Shown: piece by piece, positions 43,079-50,831 of the stretch
Numbering within the stretch: position 1 is the stretch's first letter
Layout: the number at the start of each line of letters is the position of its first letter
Source of the DNA: Duncaniella freteri
Lineage (GTDB): Bacteria; Bacteroidota; Bacteroidia; Bacteroidales; Muribaculaceae
Direction of reading: 5' to 3'
Assembly (NCBI RefSeq): GCF_004766125.1
Contig: NZ_SJSA01000001.1
Location: 2,046,001-2,110,000, forward strand
Length of the DNA: 64,000 nt
The notes under the pieces: model-generated
What the model saw: the letters and a program-made list of their open reading frames with translations, nothing else
Databases searched by the model: none
Told to the model about the DNA's origin: nothing
Translations under genes and position numbers: made by a program

Positions 43079-43750
43079 TTATTTTGAATAGTCTTTCATG
43101 ACACGCGCCAACGTGTTGACAATAGAGCGGTCCGGGTAGGCATCACCGATGGCAGCGAATTTCCAGTCTCCGTTACGACGATAGAGTTTGCCAAGAATCA
43201 GTCCGCGCATTCCAGCACAGTCAGTCTTAGTTGCAACATCATACTGTGCGAACACCTCCTTGACCTTGGTAGGAGTACCCTCATACATTCTTATGTATGC
43301 GTAGGGTATTCCGGAAAAATCACCCTGATAGTCGTTGTTATTGTAGATGTTGAGAAAGAACACGATTGAATTGACATTGGGATTGATTTTAGTCAAGTCA
43401 ACAGTTATAATCTCATTGTCAAGACCGTCATCTCCTCCTTGGTCACCTGTAAGGTCGTCCCCGATATGATGAAGAGCATGGTCAAGTGTATCGAGTTTAC
43501 CGTTAGGCAAGCCAATGTTGCGGTCACCAAAACGATAAAGTGAAGAGTAGATGTGGTCGATAGGTTTTCCGTTTTGGTCAAACAGAAGGCAACTGAGGTC
43601 AAGATCGACATCTACGATAGAGGATGATAACCCAAAGAAAGCTTTCTTTGTCACCGCTCCCCAGTTGCAACCTACGCAAAACTGGGTAAGCTTCGAACCA
43701 TTGTTTTTTTCAAGGTTGATTCGCTGACCTTTTTCAAGTCTTATAGCCAT
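43079..43750 (-). CDS. TerD-family protein (copy 4)
   Basis: From ATG 43750 (MAIRLEKGQRINLEKNNGSK) the product is a 223-residue TerD-type beta-sandwich protein. It has the FFGLSSSIVDVDLDLSCLLF insert form seen in TerA/TerD-like members and Ca2+-binding Asp clusters (GDDLTGDQGGDDGLDNE). A C-terminal RLYRRNGDWKFAAIG segment is shared with its paralogues. It is the last of four tandem terD-type genes. Confidence 0.85.
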   Translation of the reverse strand: MAIRLEKGQRINLEKNNGSKLTQFCVGCNWGAVTKKAFFGLSSSIVDVDLDLSCLLFDQNGKPIDHIYSSLYRFGDRNIGLPNGKLDTLDHALHHIGDDLTGDQGGDDGLDNEIITVDLTKINPNVNSIVFFLNIYNNNDYQGDFSGIPYAYIRMYEGTPTKVKEVFAQYDVATKTDCAGMRGLILGKLYRRNGDWKFAAIGDAYPDRSIVNTLARVMKDYSK

Positions 43751-43763
43751 GTGTGATGATAGT

Positions 43764-44405
43764 TTAGTCTTTTGAACCGGCTGTGTAATTAAAGCCCCAG
43801 CCATAAGCCCGGTCACAGTCAGCGTGACCATTATGGAATGTTACAAGTTTCTTTACAGTGATGGAGTTATCTCCATTGAAATTGAGTTCGGCAATAGCAC
43901 AAAACTTTTTGTCACTGGTTTGCTGTCCCATTTTAACCTCAACAGTTTCTGTCCCTGGCACAGCAACCTTAACTACCGCATCGGTCTCAGCCCATCGAGC
44001 AGCACCTTCATAGATGAAGGTATATATAATCATCCGCTTAATGTCATTAACACCAGCTGGATTAACTGAAATATTTTCTCCTGATTGAGCATTTCCTCCT
44101 CGGTCATCTCCATTATGCCAGATATAAGGTGATTTGGTATAACATCCTTGACGAGTTTGTTGGTCTCTATTGCCTCCACGGCCATGAGAGAACTGTACGC
44201 CGTCAATCAGCATCTTTGAACCATCCCGCATTTCATAGAAACAACCGAGATCAAGGTCAATCGCACTCTTGAACATTCCGAAGAAGCCACCATTACCCTT
44301 ACTCCAGTCAAGATTGATGACAATCTCTCCGTTTAAGTTCGAGCCGGTTCGCTTTGTCAGGTCGATGCGGTGGGTATCACCACCTTTTTTCAGTTCTATA
44401 GCCAT
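43764..44405 (-). CDS. TerD/TerA-like protein (copy 3)
   Basis: From ATG 44405 (MAIELKKGGDTHRIDLTKR) the product is 213 residues. It carries the GGFFGMFKSAIDLDLGCFYE insert typical of TerA-like members, a Gly-Asn-rich loop (HGRGGNRDQQTRQG) and an Asp-containing NGDDRGGN segment. It overlaps neither neighbour. It is likely a partner of the other TerD proteins in a Ca2+-dependent complex. Confidence 0.8.
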   Translation of the reverse strand: MAIELKKGGDTHRIDLTKRTGSNLNGEIVINLDWSKGNGGFFGMFKSAIDLDLGCFYEMRDGSKMLIDGVQFSHGRGGNRDQQTRQGCYTKSPYIWHNGDDRGGNAQSGENISVNPAGVNDIKRMIIYTFIYEGAARWAETDAVVKVAVPGTETVEVKMGQQTSDKKFCAIAELNFNGDNSITVKKLVTFHNGHADCDRAYGWGFNYTAGSKD

Positions 44406-44406
44406 G

Positions 44407-45078
44407 TCATGTAAATTTAGCAACGAGTTCATCAAATTCGCCATGATGTCCGACACCAAGAGCTTTGATTTTCCATGTCCCGTTGTAACGATACAACTGA
44501 ACGAATTCTACTGAAGCGCAGGTTGAGAAGTCTTCGGTCAAGTCGTAGATAATTTCTTCTTGTCCAATCTCCTCATGTCCCTCAGAATATATACGGACGT
44601 AAGCATTCTCAACCTGCCCGAAATTTTGACCGCGATTCTTTGCATCATATATGCTTACACAGATGATAATCTTTTCGATGTCTGAGCGAACTTTAGAAAG
44701 TTCCATGTCGATAGTTTCGGCATCTCCTTCATCGCCTCCTTCTTCGTTATCAATTGAACCGATAACAGAAATTTCAGGATCAACAGGTCGCGACTGTGCT
44801 CTCATTTCATCATTGCTTCGCCATTCTGTATAAGGAACAATCTTGATTGGAGAAAGCAATTTGCCGTTCTCATCTGCTTTGAGCCTTTTTTCAGAATTGT
44901 AGAATACGAGATAATCATCAGTTGGAATCTTACCAGACGCATCCACCATAAAGGCGGATACATCAAGGTCGAAGTCATCCTTTGCCGAAGCGTCTTCTCG
45001 GACTTGCCAACCTAATCCGACTGAAAATTTTTCAAGTTTGATTTCGGTGGAACCGCCTTTTTGAATGCGTATAGCCAT
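44407..45078 (-). CDS. terD: TerD-family protein (copy 2)
   Basis: The 223-residue TerD protein starts MAIRIQKGGSTEIKLEK. It has the DDFDLDVSAFMVDASGKIP core, the Ca2+-binding Asp/Glu loop (SIDNEEGGDEGDAETID) and the conserved end QLYRYNGTWKIKALGVGHHG. TerD proteins bind Ca2+ and confer resistance to tellurite, oxidants and some phages or colicins. It is 1 bp from the next gene start. Confidence 0.85.
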   Translation of the reverse strand: MAIRIQKGGSTEIKLEKFSVGLGWQVREDASAKDDFDLDVSAFMVDASGKIPTDDYLVFYNSEKRLKADENGKLLSPIKIVPYTEWRSNDEMRAQSRPVDPEISVIGSIDNEEGGDEGDAETIDMELSKVRSDIEKIIICVSIYDAKNRGQNFGQVENAYVRIYSEGHEEIGQEEIIYDLTEDFSTCASVEFVQLYRYNGTWKIKALGVGHHGEFDELVAKFT

Positions 45079-45084
45079 ATATGA

Positions 45085-45645
45085 TTAGTATGCGTATTTG
45101 TTTACAAAGTATTCCAGTCCTCCCTTGAAACCATTGCCAATAGCTTCAAATTTCCATTCGCCATTGCGACGATAGAGTCGGCCAAATTCTACAGCGGTCT
45201 CTACCGAGAAGTCTTCATCGAGGTCATATTTGGCAATTTCCTCATCAGTGAGAGCATTGTAGATGCGAATGTAGCTATTGCGAACTTGTCCGAAGTTCTG
45301 ACGACGATTTTCTGCATCATGTATGGTAGCAGTGAACAGGATCTCATTCACGCGAGGGTCAACCTTAGAAAGGTCAACAGTCAGAGTCTCGTCATCTCCA
45401 CCATCGCTATTGCCTCCAGTTAAATCATCGCCTGATGATTCAACGGCACTGTCGGGAGATTTCTGATTGTTGTAGAACACGAAGAACTCATCTGCCGGAA
45501 GTTTTTTGTTTTCACCAAGCATAAAAGCTGAGGCATCAAGGTCAAAGTCATAACCAGTACTTTCGTTGGGATCCCATCCCAAACCGACACCGACTTTCTT
45601 TAAGCCGATTTCGATACGCTGTCCTTTTTGAAGATTTATTGCCAT
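45085..45645 (-). CDS. terD: TerD-family protein (copy 1)
   Basis: The 186-residue classical TerD starts MAINLQKGQRIEIGLKKVGV. It has YDFDLDASAFMLGENKKLP, the Ca2+ loop SSGDDLTGGNSDGGDDETL, FTATIHDAENRRQNFGQV and a final RLYRRNGEWKFEAIGNGFKG. It is the promoter-proximal gene of the ter operon. A constitutive-looking promoter lies at 45681-45688 and the invertible cassette 2 lies 142 bp upstream of its start. Confidence 0.9.
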   Translation of the reverse strand: MAINLQKGQRIEIGLKKVGVGLGWDPNESTGYDFDLDASAFMLGENKKLPADEFFVFYNNQKSPDSAVESSGDDLTGGNSDGGDDETLTVDLSKVDPRVNEILFTATIHDAENRRQNFGQVRNSYIRIYNALTDEEIAKYDLDEDFSVETAVEFGRLYRRNGEWKFEAIGNGFKGGLEYFVNKYAY

Positions 45646-45680
45646 AATTTTAATTTTATAGTTTGTTGTTGATTACAATG

Positions 45681-45688
45681 CAAAATTA
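45681..45688 (-). promoter_or_regulatory. Fixed promoter of the ter operon
   Basis: TAATTTTG on the minus strand (45688-45681) lies 35 bp before the terD start at 45645. The -33 element is unclear. It would give basal expression independent of the invertible cassette further upstream. Confidence 0.6.
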
Positions 45689-45786
45689 CAGACACAATCG
45701 GCCATCGGTTTATATTTTGGAATGTTTCAAGCAAGACCATTCAATGAGCAGTGATTGTGCTTGCAAGGTTTTAAGTCGGTTAGTCC

Positions 45787-45977
45787 TCTCTTGAAAAGAG
45801 TCTTGGATGACAATTATTCTGTTAACTTATACCTTCTTACGAATCAAGATAAACAGATATTGCTAAACAAAAATCTCACAACTGGTAAAACATTCATGTT
45901 GATTCCCATGATAGCTGTTCTGATTATCAATTATTTTGCTTACCTTTGCAATTGGTTAAGTATCTCTTTTCAAGAGA
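45787..45977. promoter_or_regulatory. Invertible promoter cassette 2 (ter operon side)
   Basis: Inverted sites TCTCTTGAAAAGAG (45787-45800) and CTCTTTTCAAGAGA (45964-45977) bound a 163-bp segment. It contains an ATTGCTAAACAAA motif (45859-45871, 58 bp from the left site) and a -7 box TACCTTTG (45941-45948) facing right, 15 bp before the right site. TTGCTAAAC recurs 10 bp outside the right site. Inverted, the promoter would read left into the terD operon about 140 bp away. Confidence 0.7.
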
Positions 45978-45982
45978 TTTGG

Positions 45983-46093
45983 ATGGTTGCTAAACGAGAC
46001 AGGACATCGCGTGACGCAACTTGTGGCAACGTCCTTGACTATCTTGTATATGGTGTTTCGTTTCGTCATGCCGATATGGTTGTTGATAGTTAA
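45983..46093 (+). CDS. Short ORF between invertible cassettes, doubtful
   Basis: ATG 45983 lies just after cassette 2, so the promoter in its present orientation would transcribe it. The 36-residue product (MVAKRDRTSRDATCGN...) resembles no family I know. On the opposite strand a 37-codon ORF (45956-46069, MTKRNTIYKIVKDVATSC...) would be read if cassette 3 flipped. Either may be a remnant of a gene start displaced by earlier rearrangement. Confidence 0.3.
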   Translation: MVAKRDRTSRDATCGNVLDYLVYGVSFRHADMVVDS

Positions 46094-46094
46094 C

Positions 46095-46293
46095 TCTAAA
46101 CAAGAGATTGGGATTTTTTAGTGCTCGCTGATAATCATGGAGATACGAATATCATCTCGTGAGATTTGCTCAACAAAGTGGCCATAAAGACTTTATATGT
46201 TGTAAAACATAATAAATTTGGTTAACGGTTTTAGTCCTCATTTCCAGATTTTTTCGTAACTTTGCAAACTGAATAAGTATCTCTTGTTTAGAG
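46095..46293. promoter_or_regulatory. Invertible promoter cassette 3 (integrase side)
   Basis: Inverted sites CTCTAAACAAGAGAT (46095-46109) and ATCTCTTGTTTAGAG (46279-46293) bound the segment. It contains TTTGCTCAACAAA (46165-46177, about 57 bp from the left site) and a -7 box TAACTTTG (46257-46264) facing right, 16 bp before the right site. TTGCTAAACAAAA lies 10 bp outside the right site. The architecture matches cassettes 1 and 2. The recombinase gene ends 60 bp away. Confidence 0.7.
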
Positions 46294-46318
46294 ATTTGGA
46301 TGCTTGCTAAACAAAATA

Positions 46319-46342
46319 GCCTCGATGCCGGAGCACCGAGGC
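46319..46342 (-). terminator. Terminator of the recombinase gene
   Basis: GCCTCG-A-TGC and GCA-C-CGAGGC pair around CGGA, giving a 9-bp stem with one mismatch. Read leftward it is followed by TATTTTGTTT, 12 bp past the recombinase stop. In the opposite direction it would also end transcripts started in cassette 3. Confidence 0.7.
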
Positions 46343-46353
46343 GTTCGTGTGTT

Positions 46354-47556
46354 TTATAGGGACTTTAGGATTAGACTATTGGCTTTGTCAACGACTGAGG
46401 TGTCAAGGGAGGCGAGGTAGATTTGGGTAGTGGCTTCGCTGTCGTGGCCCATGCCTTCGCTGATTACGCTGAGGGGGATGCCCTTTGCTTTTGCGGCACT
46501 GGCCCATGAGTGGCGAGCAACGTACATCGTCAAGGGGATGTTTATTCTGACCAAGTCGGCTATCTTCTTCAAGTTGTGATTGATGTTGTAACCGATGTTG
46601 CGGTAGGCACATCGCTCGTTGATACCATCTGTCTTGATGATGGGTAACAAATATTGCGTAGGATTGTCGGGATATTTGTCGAGGATGGCTTGCATTTCCG
46701 GCGCCCATGCGATTGTGAGCTGCTGTCCGGTCTTGCGACGGCGATAGACAATTGATCCGTTTTTAAGGTCTGTTTTCTTCAAATAAGCCATATCTATGAA
46801 ACTCATACCACGAAGATAGAAACTCATCAGGAACATATCGCGGGCGTAGTCTAATGGCGGTGAGAGTGATAAGTCCAATGCCTTTATTTTCTTTATGGAG
46901 GGAAGAGGCAATGCGCGTTTAATGGTCTTATCTACGCCAGTATAGACATGACGGAAAGGATTGCGGTTCTCGATGATGTCATCCTCAACTGCCCGGTGAT
47001 AGACCGCCCGAAGAATGCGGGTGTAAAAGGATATGGTGTTAGGAGAATTGCCACGCTGCTTGTGCCATGCCTCGTATGCTTCCATTATCTCGGAGGTCAT
47101 GCAATCGAGCATGATGTCTTCGTCTTCTCGGAACTTCTTAAAACTGTTGAGTGCAGCTGTATAGGTTTCGGAGGTTCTTGTCTTACCGTGCTGCTTGAAC
47201 TTGATAATCAAACTCTCCATGAAATTGAACAATGAGTATTCGCTTGCATATCTGCGAAACTCGTCAATCACATCATCGGCGGTATAGGACAATCCTTCTG
47301 CATCAAGGCGTTTGTCAATTTTGGTCAGTCGCTCTACATCCCAGCGGATTCTCTCGCGGATTGAGAGAATGAATGATTTCCTTTCGCTGGATTGCTTTGT
47401 TGTTACCATTGAACGGTTTTCATCCCATTCATCAGGCATTACATGATACTCAGTGTTTAGTTGACGGACTTTTCTCTCATGGATAATCTGGTAGTAGATT
47501 GCACCCTCATGGTCTGCAATCGTTGATGGTCGGTATTTTACTTTTATTGAGGCCAT
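46354..47556 (-). CDS. Tyrosine recombinase, candidate DNA invertase
   Basis: The 400-residue recombinase appears complete: N-terminal arm domain (about 1-95), SAM-like domain (about 105-205) and catalytic domain. Active-site residues are Arg in FYLRGMSFIDM, His and Arg in YVARHSWAS, His in GMGHDSE and Tyr in TQIYLASLD. Bacteroides relatives of this class (Tsr-type) flip promoters of surface loci. It sits 60 bp from an invertible promoter cassette, with a second cassette beyond, and is the best candidate to act on all three. An integrase role for the surrounding island is the alternative. Confidence 0.85.
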   Translation of the reverse strand: MASIKVKYRPSTIADHEGAIYYQIIHERKVRQLNTEYHVMPDEWDENRSMVTTKQSSERKSFILSIRERIRWDVERLTKIDKRLDAEGLSYTADDVIDEFRRYASEYSLFNFMESLIIKFKQHGKTRTSETYTAALNSFKKFREDEDIMLDCMTSEIMEAYEAWHKQRGNSPNTISFYTRILRAVYHRAVEDDIIENRNPFRHVYTGVDKTIKRALPLPSIKKIKALDLSLSPPLDYARDMFLMSFYLRGMSFIDMAYLKKTDLKNGSIVYRRRKTGQQLTIAWAPEMQAILDKYPDNPTQYLLPIIKTDGINERCAYRNIGYNINHNLKKIADLVRINIPLTMYVARHSWASAAKAKGIPLSVISEGMGHDSEATTQIYLASLDTSVVDKANSLILKSL

Positions 47557-47589
47557 AGTGTATCGTTTTTTAGTCTATAAGATACGACA

Positions 47590-47621
47590 AAGGGACACAC
47601 CCCGAATGGAGTGCATCCCTT
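47590..47621. terminator. Hairpin between tra operon end and recombinase
   Basis: AAGGGA (47590-47595) pairs with TCCCTT (47616-47621), with further CAC/GTG pairing inside. It lies between the lysozyme stop and the recombinase start and probably ends the leftward tra transcript. Confidence 0.5.
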
Positions 47622-47644
47622 CGACGCAACTTATTAGACTGTTA

Positions 47645-48172
47645 TTAAGGGAGAAAAAGGGCGGCAAGTTCCGTTAGCCTCCGAGTTAACAAACCTTTGT
47701 GTTTCTTGCCTTTGTAATGGCAATGGGAGGTGTAGGCTTTGAAGATGTTGCGGTTGCCGGATTTGAGGAGGCGGAGGACGCTGGATTTGTTGACTACGCC
47801 GGGGCCACAGTTGTATGCGAGGGCGGCGAGGAGATATTTGTCTTTGCCATATTTCTCATACAGTGCACAGAATTTGGAATAGTCTTTGCGAAGAAGTGCG
47901 TCAGCCTGTGTTTCGGTTAGTTGGCAACCACGGCGGTAGGGTTCGCCCGGCTGAACTTGGTGTCCATATCCAACGTAAGGCCAATGCTTCGGCTTATGGA
48001 GTGTTTCAAACTTCTTGATTATTAAAACTGCGCGCTCAAAGAGCGGCAATTCCATTATGCTTCTTTTTGTTTTATGCTCCCTTGTGGGGGCAGTTCGCTG
48101 TGAGGCGGCGTTGCCGGGCATTGTTCCCACGAGGGAGAACAATGCCACAAAGAGTATCAGAAGTTTCTTCAT
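47645..48172 (-). CDS. Phage-type lysozyme of the conjugation operon
   Basis: The 175-residue protein has a Sec signal (MKKLLILFVALFSLVGTMPG). The GH24-like lysozyme domain shows catalytic Glu in IIKKFETLHKPKHWPYVGYG, the YGH turn and LAALAYNCGPG. It would open the peptidoglycan for assembly of the mating channel. It is the last gene of the tra operon and overlaps TraQ by 4 bp. Confidence 0.85.
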   Translation of the reverse strand: MKKLLILFVALFSLVGTMPGNAASQRTAPTREHKTKRSIMELPLFERAVLIIKKFETLHKPKHWPYVGYGHQVQPGEPYRRGCQLTETQADALLRKDYSKFCALYEKYGKDKYLLAALAYNCGPGVVNKSSVLRLLKSGNRNIFKAYTSHCHYKGKKHKGLLTRRLTELAALFLP

Positions 48173-48699
48173 TTGCCGATGGGTGTTAGTGTTCCGGGAT
48201 TGATAGGAGTCACAACCAGACTTCCTGTGCCGCCGTTGTCGTCGCTGTCGTTGTTATTGAACTCAAATGTTTGTTCCCAGTGGGTCCCATAATTATCCTC
48301 TACCGTGACCAGAAGTTCGTGTGAGCCTGTGCTTCGGGCGGTGTAGTTGAGTCGGAATTGTTTGGATTCGATTAGGACGCGGTCATTGTTGACGAGTGTC
48401 GGGCCATCGACAAGTTTCAGTGTACCTTTCCCCTCATACTGGAAGTATCGGATTGTGTAGAGGGTGTTGGTGTAATTCCCTTCGGGGACGATGGTCATAC
48501 GCAGTTCGACTGTTTCGCCATTGGCGATTTTGTCGGCGTATGGCATGACTTCCACGGTGAATGGATATGACTGCTGCACATCGAGGTCGTCAGAACATGA
48601 AGTGAGGGAGAACACGAGTGCGAAGAGGACTGCCCAGAATCCGAAGAAACAGGCGGGAGTGACGCGTATTGCGCCGATTCTATTGAGGATTGTTTTCAT
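48169..48699 (-). CDS. traQ: Conjugal transfer protein TraQ (DUF3872)
   Basis: The 176-residue lipoprotein (signal with FSLTSC, Cys about residue 35) matches TraQ/DUF3872 of CTnDOT-type elements, a beta-sandwich envelope protein. It has FTVEVMPYADKIANGETVEL and FRLNYTARSTGSHELLVTVE, with an Asp/Gly-rich linker to a short tail. Overlaps of 1-4 bp with its neighbours show tight coupling. Confidence 0.8.
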   Translation of the reverse strand: MKTILNRIGAIRVTPACFFGFWAVLFALVFSLTSCSDDLDVQQSYPFTVEVMPYADKIANGETVELRMTIVPEGNYTNTLYTIRYFQYEGKGTLKLVDGPTLVNNDRVLIESKQFRLNYTARSTGSHELLVTVEDNYGTHWEQTFEFNNNDSDDNGGTGSLVVTPINPGTLTPIGK

Positions 48700-49571
48700 C
48701 AGAGTTTGAGTTTTGATTTTGTTGTCTGTTTGGGATAGAGCGACATTAGATAGTCGTTCAGATCTTTGTGATTAGGGTAAAGTGCGGACTTGTCCATTAC
48801 CTTGTCGCCTAACTCCTGCTGGAGCTTGACGACGGCGGCTCGTCCTGCATTGTCGTTGTCGAGATAGCAACTCACCACGCTGTATTCTCTCAGTGGCGCA
48901 ATGGCCTTATTCAGATTTGATACGGAGTTAAGCACGATTGTATCAGTGCCGTCATTATATCCGAGTCGTTCCGCTGAGAGAAAGTCGATGAAGCCTTCAA
49001 AGACATTACATCGGGCGTTGCCATTGGAAATGTGGGTTATATGCTTGGGTGGATAAGAGCCTTTGAAAAAGGAATTTCGCAGTTCATAGCCATGCGCGTT
49101 ATTTTCAAAGCCGATGGCGTAAAACCTCTTGCCGTGCAATTCATAATCAACCTGCACACAATAGCATTGGGCTATGTCGCGTGATATGCCACGGTCAGCA
49201 AGGTATTTAAGCAGAGCCGGAGCCTCCAGTCTGGAGATTTCAACATTTTCAAAGGTTGGTTCTTCCTTGAACGGCATTGGATTGTAGGGCTTCTCCACAG
49301 CCAACTGCATCTTTTGGGCGATGAACTCCGCACGTTTGATGAAGTCTTTTTCGCCTGTCAATTCTCCGGCAAGATTGAAGATGTCGCCACCGGCACCGCT
49401 CCCAAAATCGTACCATAGATTTTTGCGAGGATTGACATGGAAAGACGGCTTTCGCTCATTGCGATATGGAGAGTAGAACCACAATCCTTTGCTGTCGCGG
49501 CCTGTCGGCTGATAGCCGAGGTGGTTGAGAAAATCCACCAACGGGATTTGTCTGATTTCGTCAATGTTCAT
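48699..49571 (-). CDS. traP: TraP-type primase (CHC2-derived plus TOPRIM)
   Basis: The 290-residue protein has an N-terminal CHC2-like module (about 1-75; SPYRNERKPSFHVNP, LWYDFGSGAGGDIFNL) that keeps the fold but lacks the zinc Cys residues. A TOPRIM domain follows (VFEGFIDFLSAERLG with Glu; CYLDNDNAGRAA with Asp-x-Asp). TraP probably primes the complementary strand in transfer. It is followed upstream by a related CHC2-only gene. Confidence 0.85.
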   Translation of the reverse strand: MNIDEIRQIPLVDFLNHLGYQPTGRDSKGLWFYSPYRNERKPSFHVNPRKNLWYDFGSGAGGDIFNLAGELTGEKDFIKRAEFIAQKMQLAVEKPYNPMPFKEEPTFENVEISRLEAPALLKYLADRGISRDIAQCYCVQVDYELHGKRFYAIGFENNAHGYELRNSFFKGSYPPKHITHISNGNARCNVFEGFIDFLSAERLGYNDGTDTIVLNSVSNLNKAIAPLREYSVVSCYLDNDNAGRAAVVKLQQELGDKVMDKSALYPNHKDLNDYLMSLYPKQTTKSKLKL

Positions 49572-50236
49572 AGACGCATCTTTCGTTTGGGCTTTGGCGG
49601 TTCAGTTTTCTCTTCGGCCTTCAACTGCTTTTTCTGTAAGGCGTTCATCTCACCGGCAATATATCGGTTTAGTTCCGACTTGTTGGCACAGCCGGTCATT
49701 TCATACGCAAGGTCATAGATTCCACCATTGGCACCAGACTTGGTATCACGCCATAAGTTCGTGCGGACATTGATAACCATCGTACCTTTGGCCGATGAAT
49801 CGTAGGGAGAATTGTAGATTCTCAAATCGCCGTCAGCGGCTACCGGGTGTTTCTGACCCAATGCCTTCATAAAGTCAGTGAGCTGCATCTTGGCAATGTC
49901 AAGGTGTATTACCTGTGGCTCAATGGCTCTTTTTGTGAGCATTTCTTTGGCTATCTCATTATCGTTCATCATCTTGACAATGTAGCCGCTAATATCCTTC
50001 CGATGGTCGCCCCTTGCTGTAAGTTCCGCTAAATCATATAAATTACCGGATTCATCAGTCCCGTGATCATACCAATTATTCATTTTGGTGTCAACCACTA
50101 ATAATGCCTCTGCATCATCACGGTACGGAGCATAGTAAAGTTTCAAATATCCATAGCCGCCAACTGACTTTTCGCCAAGGGCATCCAAGAATGCCGTAAT
50201 CGGCATTCCCGGAATATCTTTCTCAGTGTATCTCAT
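49568..50236 (-). CDS. Protein with two degenerate CHC2-like modules
   Basis: The 222-residue protein contains two tandem copies of the module seen at the start of TraP: residues about 8-70 (ITAFLDALGEK, YYAPYRDDAEALLVVD, NWYDHGTDESGNLYDLAEL) and about 115-195 (LTDFMKALGQK, YNSPYDSSAKGTMVIN, LWRDTKSGANGGIYDLAYE). None has the zinc ligands. It overlaps TraP by 4 bp, so the two probably work as one primase-like unit or ssDNA-binding accessory. Confidence 0.7.
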   Translation of the reverse strand: MRYTEKDIPGMPITAFLDALGEKSVGGYGYLKLYYAPYRDDAEALLVVDTKMNNWYDHGTDESGNLYDLAELTARGDHRKDISGYIVKMMNDNEIAKEMLTKRAIEPQVIHLDIAKMQLTDFMKALGQKHPVAADGDLRIYNSPYDSSAKGTMVINVRTNLWRDTKSGANGGIYDLAYEMTGCANKSELNRYIAGEMNALQKKQLKAEEKTEPPKPKRKMRL

Positions 50237-50242
50237 AGTTTG

Positions 50243-50824
50243 TTAGTCCATCATAATTCTAATGCCCAGTCCGTAGGAGAAATGGCAGTGTCCCGTTGAG
50301 TTACCGAAAATGAATCTCTCTTTGAGGTTGGCGGTGAGGGCGATTCTGTCTGAGAGATAGAAGTCAGCCTGAATGTTGACTGCTCCACCATAGATAAAGG
50401 CGTCCGAGTTGTGGAGTGTTGCACCGTCGGATAAAAGTGTCTTACCCCAGTTGACCGTCTCATATCCGGCAAGAGCTGAGATTCCTCCATAAAGGTGAAA
50501 GAACTGTGTATAGTTGCTGTAAAGGTGGAGATTATATTCTGCTTCGCCAGTAAATTCAGCTACGGGGATACGACCTTTCTCGCCGTAAGACTTATAGGTT
50601 TGGAGATACTCACCCCCGAAGACCCATTCGTGGGCATTGTTGCCTTTGAAAACGGAGTAATAGACACCGAAAGAATAGCCACAATTGCGGGCTGAGCCGG
50701 TATAGAAACCGTCAACCATATTCGCCTTGACTTCTACCGACCTCATGCCGGGAAGTGTTCGCTGAGCCATTGCCTGCCCTGTGAAAAGGGCAAGCATGGC
50801 AGCGAAAATTATCATCGCTTTTCT
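50243..50824 (-). CDS. traO: Conjugal transfer protein TraO
   Basis: The 193-residue outer-membrane-like protein (signal MRKAMIIFAAMLALFTGQAMA) has alternating beta-strand patterns as in TraO (YSFGVYYSVFKGNNAHEWVF, ALTANLKERFIFG). The upstream ATG at 50854 would overlap TraN. It fits the TraN-TraO order of the CTnDOT tra operon. Confidence 0.85.
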   Translation of the reverse strand, partial: RKAMIIFAAMLALFTGQAMAQRTLPGMRSVEVKANMVDGFYTGSARNCGYSFGVYYSVFKGNNAHEWVFGGEYLQTYKSYGEKGRIPVAEFTGEAEYNLHLYSNYTQFFHLYGGISALAGYETVNWGKTLLSDGATLHNSDAFIYGGAVNIQADFYLSDRIALTANLKERFIFGNSTGHCHFSYGLGIRIMMD

Positions 50825-50831
50825 CATTGGA

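Noticed and set aside
45755..46093. A 112-residue rightward ORF spanning cassette 2
   Set aside because: It runs through the inverted sites and the promoter, so inversion would scramble it. Only the last 36 codons after the promoter could be translated as a unit.
47590..47621. An inverted site for a fourth invertible cassette near the recombinase start
   Set aside because: The hairpin lacks the CTCT-N5-AGAG form, has no inverted partner nearby and contains no promoter. It fits a terminator.
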